A DNA stretch of 64,000 nucleotides, taken from NCBI GenBank assembly GCA_964648485.1, contig CAZYOF010000016.1, forward strand, positions 1 through 64,000. The letters are read 5' to 3'. Each line of letters begins with the position of its first letter. The first letter of the stretch is position 1. This document shows, in pieces, positions 58,022 through 64,000 of this stretch. The position numbers and the translations under genes are program-made. Source of the stretch: DAIOEK01 sp964648485. GTDB taxonomy: Bacteria; Chloroflexota; Anaerolineae; Anaerolineales; Anaerolineaceae. The notes under the pieces were generated by a model. It was given only the letters and a program-made list of their open reading frames with translations, did no database searches and was not told the DNA's origin.

Positions 58022-59098
58022 TTATTTAGAATTTGCTAAATTTCTCAAGATGATATCTGTAATATTAAGTTGATGGCGAAATTCCAGCTGACTATTCATC
58101 ATCTGAATTTGTTTTCTAGGTGAATAAAACACCTCGCTCCAACCGTAACCAGCGCAGGCTGTATCGGCTATATCATTTCCTTCAGCATCCTTGCCCCACC
58201 AATCTCTGTATTCCATTTCCATATCCGGCATGATATGAAATTCTGGAATATTAAAATGGGCGGAGTAGTAATAATCAGGTGGTAAGGCATTTAATAGAGT
58301 TTCAAAAACATGAACTCGAACGCGCGTGTTGTGATTGATTTCCGACCGGGCGATCCGGCATAATCCGCGGACTGTTGAAAGAGGGGAAACGACTTCAATC
58401 CGTTCCAGTTTTTCAAACCTTTCTTTTACTCTTACAATAACCTCTTTCATTACCAATCCACTCGCAATGCTATCGGCTAAGAAGGCATCTGTAACCAGCT
58501 CGTGCTGAATCTTATCCAGATCCTTATCCTTGAAGATGGTCATTTCTACTTTTCGGTTATAAACAGGAACAGAGCTGTCGAAGACGTGATGTGCGTCTAA
58601 GATCACTTCATCGCAATAATATCCATAGTTTTCAAAAATAGCTTCAGAGACGTGGTATTTTAATCCTTCTCTGGCAATTGGAAAAATTGCCATATTTTCT
58701 TGAGTTACGTTCATTATTGTGTTTTTAAATGTGGGTGCTCCAAAAATATCCTTAATCGCTTTTGCAATCAGTTTGGATCTTTCAGATCCAAGGCAAAGTT
58801 GCCCCGGTAGAAGTATGGTTGAATGGCTGGCAGTATCGTCTGGTGTTATACCGGCAATCCGTAATTGATTGGGGTCAATCTGGCTGCTGCGTAAATACAT
58901 AAATGCTGATGTAGCTTCTGTATGATAGAGCACGATCTCAAGATCCGGATATCCTGCAATGCGAATTACACCGGGACGATAAAAGCCGCTTCCCCAAGAG
59001 TTGTAGTGGAAGGGAAGCGGCTTCTCCAGTTCAACTGTACCTTTGACCTGAGAGAGGTCTTCTTCTGCAAAAGCAAATGGATATTTAAAACTCGGCAT
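58022..59098 (-). CDS. Conserved-looking protein of unknown function
   Basis: A 358-residue soluble protein without membrane segments or a signal. The sequence has mixed alpha/beta character, with aromatic-rich stretches such as PLPFHYNSWGSGFYRPG and DMEMEYRDWWGKDAEGN. I do not recognise a family. Clean Shine-Dalgarno (GGAG) and normal codon use indicate a real gene. It is monocistronic, in a region of orphans. Confidence 0.7.
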   Translation of the reverse strand: MPSFKYPFAFAEEDLSQVKGTVELEKPLPFHYNSWGSGFYRPGVIRIAGYPDLEIVLYHTEATSAFMYLRSSQIDPNQLRIAGITPDDTASHSTILLPGQLCLGSERSKLIAKAIKDIFGAPTFKNTIMNVTQENMAIFPIAREGLKYHVSEAIFENYGYYCDEVILDAHHVFDSSVPVYNRKVEMTIFKDKDLDKIQHELVTDAFLADSIASGLVMKEVIVRVKERFEKLERIEVVSPLSTVRGLCRIARSEINHNTRVRVHVFETLLNALPPDYYYSAHFNIPEFHIMPDMEMEYRDWWGKDAEGNDIADTACAGYGWSEVFYSPRKQIQMMNSQLEFRHQLNITDIILRNLANSK

Positions 59099-59390
59099 TC
59101 GGACTCCTTAAGATCGCTTGGCTAAGAAAAAGGTGTTATCTTAAAGAGACAGGTGCCAAAAACTTCACTCAACACCTGCCCTATCCATTTTATCTGTAAA
59201 TAGAAAAACGTGTTGTATTTTTACCTGTCAATATTTTTAACACAATTTCAGAGTGAGTTTTTGGGGTATGGGCCGCATATTTACCAAAGAGCGGGTATTC
59301 ATCCTTTGCTTTTTTCCGGATTCTGAATTTATCCAAAACTGATCCAGCAAATTATTATTTTGTTTTTAAAAATTGATCATTTAAAAATTA
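59099..59390. other. Intergenic region downstream of the MacA-like gene
   Basis: No gene is supported. On the minus strand the leader of the 58022-59098 gene contains a hairpin with arms CAGGTG/CACCTG (about 59149-59179). The rest is AT-rich up to the terminator at 59391. Confidence 0.45.
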
Positions 59391-59428
59391 AAAAGGTCAT
59401 GAAATTTTGAATTCTCATGACCTTTTCA
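59388..59428 (-). terminator. Terminator of the MacAB-like exporter operon
   Basis: A 12-bp stem (AAAAGGTCATGA / TCATGACCTTTT; 59391-59426) followed on the minus strand by TTAATTTTTAAA. Confidence 0.88.
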
Positions 59429-59446
59429 GATTAATTTTATTTGAAA

Positions 59447-60595
59447 TTATTTAGTAAATGTTGCTTCTACTGTCATACCCCACTGGATAGCCGGGTCTGG
59501 ATCTATGAGCTTAATCCGAATGGTATAGTAAACATCTCCACTCTGTTTAACCGGTTCAAGAACAATTTCTTCTACAATACCATTAATAGTGATACCAGGG
59601 ATAGCATCTACTGATATTTCGACCGGGTCACCAACCTTAATATCGACAACATCCAATTCTGATAGATCATTGGTTTCAACGAACCAACTACTTGTGTCAG
59701 CCATGCTGACCACCCATGTATTTGATGTCACGACTTCATTTACACTAATGTTTATGTCTGTGACAACTCCATCAAACGGCGCAGTAATCTCATGGTATGC
59801 AAATGATCGTTTCGCAGATTCTAATTGTGCTTTTGCCAGTTTCAAGCGGCTTTCTGCAAGTGTAAATTGATCGCGATCGGGTTGGTCGAGAGAATTTTCA
59901 TAAGTTCGTTTAGCTTCCTCTTCTGTAGCAACAGTTTCATCAAGGGTAGCTTTAACAAAGTCCCTTTTTTGAATGATAGATTCCAGTTTTCTAACAGCTT
60001 CATTGTAATCTTCCTGTGCATTCTCAAGGTCGTCTTTAGCATTCTTGTACCTTGTGCTGTCTTCATTCAGATCTTTAACTTTGTCGAATTCATCCTGCGC
60101 ATCAATCAGATCCGCTTTGTAATCGTCGATATCCTCCTGTGCGTCTTCGATATCATCATCGATCCTGTCAAGATCCAAACTTTCCCATTTCTTTTCGGCT
60201 ACTGCCCTGGCAACCTGTGCATCGAGATAAGCCGTCCAAGCCTGCGCATTTGTCAAAGGGGCAGTCCTAACGATCCGGTCGTATTCTTGTTGCGCTTGTA
60301 AATAAGCAGCTTCAGCTGCAGCAACAGCCTCTTCGCTTATTTCAGTTTCACCCATACGCGCGAGGACTGTTCCTCTAGTAACTTTATCGCCTATCTTTAC
60401 CGGTATTTCCGTCACTTTTCCATTCATCTGAAAAGCAATCCACATCTCATCCTTTGGTAATATATTTCCTTCTGCGATTATTCCAACAGGTTCAGGAGAA
60501 ATGGTTACAACCTGAGGTTTTTCGGTATTTGGGCTACATGCAGTCAACCCAATTATTAAAATTCCTAATGCTAAAAATAAATAAAGGCGTTTCAT
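59447..60595 (-). CDS. Efflux adaptor lipoprotein (HlyD/MacA-type)
   Basis: A 382-residue periplasmic adaptor. The signal ends GLTAC (lipidated Cys about 20). Residues 45-80 form the first lipoyl half (GNILPKDEMWIAFQMNGKVTEIPVKIGDKV), a long coiled coil follows (about 90-250, with many Glu/Asp/Lys such as DDDIEDAQEDIDDYKADLIDAQDEFD), then the second lipoyl half with YHEITAPFDGVVTDI and a beta-barrel region. The start at 60595 gives an ideal lipoprotein signal with GGAG upstream; an ATG at 60610 is an alternative. It lies 43 bases after the permease gene stop and ends the operon. Confidence 0.9.
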   Translation of the reverse strand: MKRLYLFLALGILIIGLTACSPNTEKPQVVTISPEPVGIIAEGNILPKDEMWIAFQMNGKVTEIPVKIGDKVTRGTVLARMGETEISEEAVAAAEAAYLQAQQEYDRIVRTAPLTNAQAWTAYLDAQVARAVAEKKWESLDLDRIDDDIEDAQEDIDDYKADLIDAQDEFDKVKDLNEDSTRYKNAKDDLENAQEDYNEAVRKLESIIQKRDFVKATLDETVATEEEAKRTYENSLDQPDRDQFTLAESRLKLAKAQLESAKRSFAYHEITAPFDGVVTDINISVNEVVTSNTWVVSMADTSSWFVETNDLSELDVVDIKVGDPVEISVDAIPGITINGIVEEIVLEPVKQSGDVYYTIRIKLIDPDPAIQWGMTVEATFTK

Positions 60596-60638
60596 CTTCG
60601 TTTTCTCCATTTTCCGGTCAATCCCCAAAATTTTGATG

Positions 60639-63062
60639 TTATTCATACGCAAGTACTTCCCGTATGGTTAACCGGGCGGCATTCCGCGCCGGTAGTATAC
60701 TAGCAACTGCTGACAAAGCTAATACTAACATTAACCATAGTGTATATCCAGTCCATGTAAAGATGACTTGTATAGGTGAATTGAATATGGTCACACTGAT
60801 GATATTGCTTAATAGGTAAGTTATCGGGATCGAGGCAATTGCCCCAAGAAGCCATGAAATTGAACCAATAACAGTACCTTCAATGATTACCATTTCCATA
60901 ATTTTTTTATCTACTGCGCCTATCGATCTCATTATTCCAATTTCGCGAGTTCGCTCGATCACATTCATTGACATAGAACCAGCAAGACCAATACTACCTA
61001 CTGATGCGGTTAAAACAGCCATGATCAGTAAAAATGCTATCAGGATGTCAAGATCTTCTGAAGCGCGCTGCATTGTGGATTTGCCGGTTTTGGCTTCACG
61101 CAATTGGTACCCCAAGTCTCTAAAGTACTGATCCAATTGCTCACTCATCATTTTCTGGTTTTCCGGATCATGGTTATCCAGAAGTACTCGATAGGAGAAT
61201 GATTGATTTGCCTGGTTGTTTAGCTTTGAAAGGTATTCATAATTTGCATAACCGATCGTGCCTTCCTGGCTAGGAAACTGAAAAATACCGACAACTTCCC
61301 AATCACCCTCCCTGCCAAATACTTTGAGGCGGATAAAATCACCTGGTTTCAGATCAGGGAAATTATTCCAGATTCTTTCGCTAATTGTTATCATCTTCTG
61401 ATCACCCGGTTGCAACCACCGACCAGCTACCAAATGCGGATCAACTAAAGTGCTCCCTCCGGGAGGAGCAAGAATGGTGATGTTATCCAGTGCACGCCCA
61501 TCGGGTGAAAGGCTCTCTGCATCCGCATAAGCCCAGCCTTCCACGTGGCTGACACCGGGCACTTGCATTGCGGCATTTTTTACATTATTCACCCGATATG
61601 GACGATCAAAATCTAGTGAAATATCTGCCAGAAAATAATTAGAAATCTGACGGATGTAATCATGCAAAGTAACTCTTGTATTAAATACAGCAATAAATAT
61701 CGCTCCGCCCATCGTTAGTGTAAACAAGGTCAGGAGTAATCTACCTTTATTGCGAAAGGTGTTTCTTAATGAAATTAATAACGGTCTGGGAAAATGGATA
61801 CCCCGTTTTGTCGTAGTTTTTCGGAACCAGTGGTCAATTTTGTCGTAAAGCGAAAACCGATTTGATGCTTTTCTCTTTTTACTTTCAGTATTGATGCTCG
61901 AGAGGGCGCTATGTACTGATATCTTGGAGCCTCTCAGCACAGGTAATAATCCGACTAATATCGGTACCGCAAGCCCAACAACTAATTGGACGATGAGTGC
62001 ATTTTTTACGATCCTGTAACCCTGAATCTGAAAGTTAATTTTATCTGCAATAAACTCTGAAAGTGCATATGCACCTTGCCCTCCAAGAGGGACAGCCAAT
62101 GCCAGAGCGAGTAAGCTGAATCCAATAATGAGTAAGATATACAAAGTGATGACCTGGTTCCGTCGAGCTCCAACCAGTTTCATTACTCCGATATGTCGAA
62201 GATGCTGGGCGAGGAGGGCATTTAGAGTATTTGCAATAAGGGAACTACTTAAAAAGAGGATCAATACACCCAGAGCAAGCAATATGCCCAATATGGCTTT
62301 AATTAAATTTGCCATAGGATGTTCATCCGTTTTGGTGATATGCATTCTGAGGACGGAAATATTATTCTTTTCTATCTTATCTTTTATTTTTGTTGCTTCA
62401 TTGCGGATAAATGCCTCGTCATCTCCATTTTTTGACATTACCACAAACAACCGATTGTAAAGCTGAGGTTGTTTTAGTGTGGATAATGTTTCCATGTCAA
62501 TAAAAGCCAGGGGCGGCGCTAAAAAATCACCGGCACTTGTTGCCTGATCCTGAACGATCCCTACCATCGGCATTATTTTTATTGTCCCGTCACTTAATTG
62601 CATTTCGAGATACTCACCAACGCTGATATTGATTTCATCCAGAACTTTTTGATCCAGGATAATTTCTTTCTTGGCTGGATATGGTTTCCCCTCTACCAGG
62701 TCTAATTTGTTGATTTCAGATTTCTTAAAATCATCAATTGCGACAAGTGTTACTGAGGTCCAACTTTTGGTTCCTGGTTTTCTAATCCTGAGTGGAAAAA
62801 TTCGCCGCCCTTCTGCCTGTTTCACAGAATCCAGATTTTCGACCATTTCAATCAGGTTTTTGTCAAACGGATCTGACCGGATATCTATATTCTTCGGATT
62901 GGTAAGTGCATAGCTTGCACTCATATCAGAAGAGATGATCTCATAAGAGCCGGTGATAACACCGATTGAGAACACCCCAATGGCAATCGAAATTACAACA
63001 AGCAAAGTCCGGGTGATATTATCAAATAAATCGTGCGTTACTTTCTTCCAGCGGGGGCGCAT
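60639..63062 (-). CDS. ABC transporter permease of the FtsX/MacB type
   Basis: An 807-residue permease with two FtsX-like halves. N-terminal helix (RTLLVVISIAIGVFSIGVI), a first extracytoplasmic MacB-like domain, three helices around 265-375, a second single helix near 430-450 (LLLTLFTLTMGGAIFIAVF), another extracytoplasmic domain and three final helices. The motif SIGLAGSMSMNVIERTREIGIMRSIGA precedes the last helices. It functions with the ATPase immediately upstream and the HlyD-like adaptor downstream to export or extract lipophilic substrates. A Shine-Dalgarno GGAGGT overlaps the end of the ATPase gene. Confidence 0.92.
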   Translation of the reverse strand: MRPRWKKVTHDLFDNITRTLLVVISIAIGVFSIGVITGSYEIISSDMSASYALTNPKNIDIRSDPFDKNLIEMVENLDSVKQAEGRRIFPLRIRKPGTKSWTSVTLVAIDDFKKSEINKLDLVEGKPYPAKKEIILDQKVLDEINISVGEYLEMQLSDGTIKIMPMVGIVQDQATSAGDFLAPPLAFIDMETLSTLKQPQLYNRLFVVMSKNGDDEAFIRNEATKIKDKIEKNNISVLRMHITKTDEHPMANLIKAILGILLALGVLILFLSSSLIANTLNALLAQHLRHIGVMKLVGARRNQVITLYILLIIGFSLLALALAVPLGGQGAYALSEFIADKINFQIQGYRIVKNALIVQLVVGLAVPILVGLLPVLRGSKISVHSALSSINTESKKRKASNRFSLYDKIDHWFRKTTTKRGIHFPRPLLISLRNTFRNKGRLLLTLFTLTMGGAIFIAVFNTRVTLHDYIRQISNYFLADISLDFDRPYRVNNVKNAAMQVPGVSHVEGWAYADAESLSPDGRALDNITILAPPGGSTLVDPHLVAGRWLQPGDQKMITISERIWNNFPDLKPGDFIRLKVFGREGDWEVVGIFQFPSQEGTIGYANYEYLSKLNNQANQSFSYRVLLDNHDPENQKMMSEQLDQYFRDLGYQLREAKTGKSTMQRASEDLDILIAFLLIMAVLTASVGSIGLAGSMSMNVIERTREIGIMRSIGAVDKKIMEMVIIEGTVIGSISWLLGAIASIPITYLLSNIISVTIFNSPIQVIFTWTGYTLWLMLVLALSAVASILPARNAARLTIREVLAYE

Positions 63063-63064
63063 TT

Positions 63065-64000
63065 TTATTTACCTCCGAGGAATGCTTTGAAAGTCTTATT
63101 GTGTTGCTTTCTTTCTGCGAGCCGTTGATTAACAACCTGAGTTAATGCTTGTTCCGTAAGCGGAGAGTCCTTTAGTAAATTTCGAAATTCATTTGCAGGT
63201 AATGCAAGCAATTGAACGGGTTTGTCACCGGATGCCCGTACTTCTGCAGATGCGATTCCGCCATTAAGCATTTCCATTTCGCCGAAATACTCACCTCGGT
63301 TTATTTGTGCAATCACCTCAGGCGGTCGAAACCTGGATTTAATATAAATATCTACAAATCCCGACTCGATAAGATACAAATCAGTGACTGGTTTTCCAGA
63401 TTCAAGGATAGTTTGCCCAGGCTGGAATTCAACCTTTTTAAGCATATGGGTTGCTTTAATCATTTGTGGATGTGATAAAAGGGGTAGCGATTTTCCCAGA
63501 GTTTCGTTCACAAACTCACCATCAGAGATGATCATCGTTCTTGTCGTTCTTTCGGTTAATGTTGGGTCATGAGTAACCATGATAATTGTTTTTCCTGCAT
63601 GAATAAGCTGTGAGAAAAGCTGGATAATGCGATCTGCGGATTTACTGTCTAAATTGCCTGTTGGTTCATCTGCAACTATAATCGGTGGATTGGTTGCTAA
63701 TGCTCGTGCGATTGCAGCACTCTGCTGTTGCCCTGTAGATATGGCTGCGGGCAGCTTGTATGCCTGATCCGTCAATCCAACCAGATCGAGTAATTCCATT
63801 GCTTTTTGTGGGCGTTCATCCGTTGAATACATTCCAACGTAATCCATTGGGAGCATTACATTTTCCAGAATGGATAACATTGGCAGCAATTGAAAAAATT
63901 GGAAGACCACACCGAGGTTTTTTCCACGCCATAGAGCCCTTTGACTTTCATTGATCTTGTATATATTCATTTGATCAATGATGACTTCTCCTGATGATGG
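63065..64000 (-). CDS. ABC transporter ATPase fused to a cyclic-nucleotide-binding-type domain (5-prime truncated)
   Basis: The gene runs off the right edge; 312 codons are visible and the Walker A part lies outside. Q-loop VVFQFFQLLPMLSILENVMLP, signature ISTGQQQS (LSGGQ with Gly to Thr), Walker B IIVADEPTGNLD and the switch MVTHDP identify a LolD/MacB-type ATPase. From about 175 residues after the first visible Met comes a CAP_ED-like domain (FQPGQTILESGKPVTDLYLIESGFVDIYIK, NRGEYFGEMEMLNGG), but the Arg that binds the cyclic-nucleotide phosphate is not conserved (IASAEV in place of R-x-A-x-V). It lies 2 bases before the permease gene. An unusual fusion. Confidence 0.88.
   Translation of the reverse strand, partial: PSSGEVIIDQMNIYKINESQRALWRGKNLGVVFQFFQLLPMLSILENVMLPMDYVGMYSTDERPQKAMELLDLVGLTDQAYKLPAAISTGQQQSAAIARALATNPPIIVADEPTGNLDSKSADRIIQLFSQLIHAGKTIIMVTHDPTLTERTTRTMIISDGEFVNETLGKSLPLLSHPQMIKATHMLKKVEFQPGQTILESGKPVTDLYLIESGFVDIYIKSRFRPPEVIAQINRGEYFGEMEMLNGGIASAEVRASGDKPVQLLALPANEFRNLLKDSPLTEQALTQVVNQRLAERKQHNKTFKAFLGGK

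Noticed and set aside
59145..59185. CAGGTG/CACCTG inverted repeat as end of a mobile element
   Set aside because: There is no transposase, no second copy in the window and no target duplication. A leader hairpin is the simpler reading.

Overview
This window looks like a chromosomal segment from an uncultivated or anaerobic member of the Chloroflexota, most likely class Anaerolineae. That is inferred from the gene mix: a CpXC-domain protein, a MoeA fused to a periplasmic-binding-like domain, a TtuA/TtuB-type thiolation pair, an agmatine deiminase operon, a GAF/PAS kinase and many small lipoproteins. It is not based on a marker-gene comparison. The DNA is compactly coding on both strands. I see no phage, insertion sequence, CRISPR array or tRNA. 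The window holds 58 protein genes, one of them cut by the right edge, and one structured RNA, 6S RNA.

Layout. 0.4-6.3 kb: gyrB, membrane proteins, a JAMM peptidase, plsY and an MBL-fold hydrolase. 6.4-10.6 kb: an agmatine deiminase operon (putrescine carbamoyltransferase, antiporter-like permease, agmatine deiminase) below an Lrp-type regulator, with a class III aminotransferase diverging from it. 12.1-16.9 kb: a signalling stretch with a GAF-PAS histidine kinase, a CpXC protein, an FHA-winged-helix regulator and a tail-anchored Ser/Thr kinase. 16.9-19.3 kb: a polar amino acid ABC transporter. 19.5-25.3 kb: a tight run of SDR, UbiA-like protein, MoeA, polysaccharide deacetylase and MoeA-PBP. 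25.5-30.1 kb: RNase H-like protein, Bcp, RsfS, ThpR and a chemoreceptor. 30.3-33.0 kb: 6S RNA, glnA and the convergent ttuB-ttuA pair. 33.1-42.8 kb: housekeeping genes (uppP, tgt, alr, recJ) with a GT2, an AAA+ ATPase and a GDPD. 43-49 kb: a divergent GH3-like envelope protein, an amidohydrolase, a MATE pump and an AIM24-like protein. 49.4-52.2 kb: a partial inositol cluster. 52.5-57.3 kb: a four-gene operon of HAD, phosphoglycerate mutase, archaeal-type phosphoglycerate mutase and a P-loop kinase. 57.6-64 kb: two orphans and a MacAB-like exporter whose ATPase carries a cyclic-nucleotide-binding-type domain.

The most unusual observation is the phosphoglycerate mutase at 54910-56496. Its sequence is a circular permutation of the canonical GpmI: the second half of the transferase domain and the C-terminal phosphatase segment come first, followed by the normal N-terminus. 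Nearly all catalytic and metal-ligand residues are kept. It sits directly upstream of a second, non-permuted ApgM-type enzyme and a kinase of the phosphoribulokinase/uridine-kinase fold.

A second theme is regulation. Eight genes (3414, 4717, 19468, 27682, 36439, 36542, 40600, 48523) have a -10 box ending 6-8 bases before the start codon and no Shine-Dalgarno sequence, the geometry expected of leaderless mRNAs. In four of these cases the promoter corrects the start codon. Rho-independent terminators are clear and often bidirectional, and one glnA terminator lies inside the convergent ttuA coding sequence.
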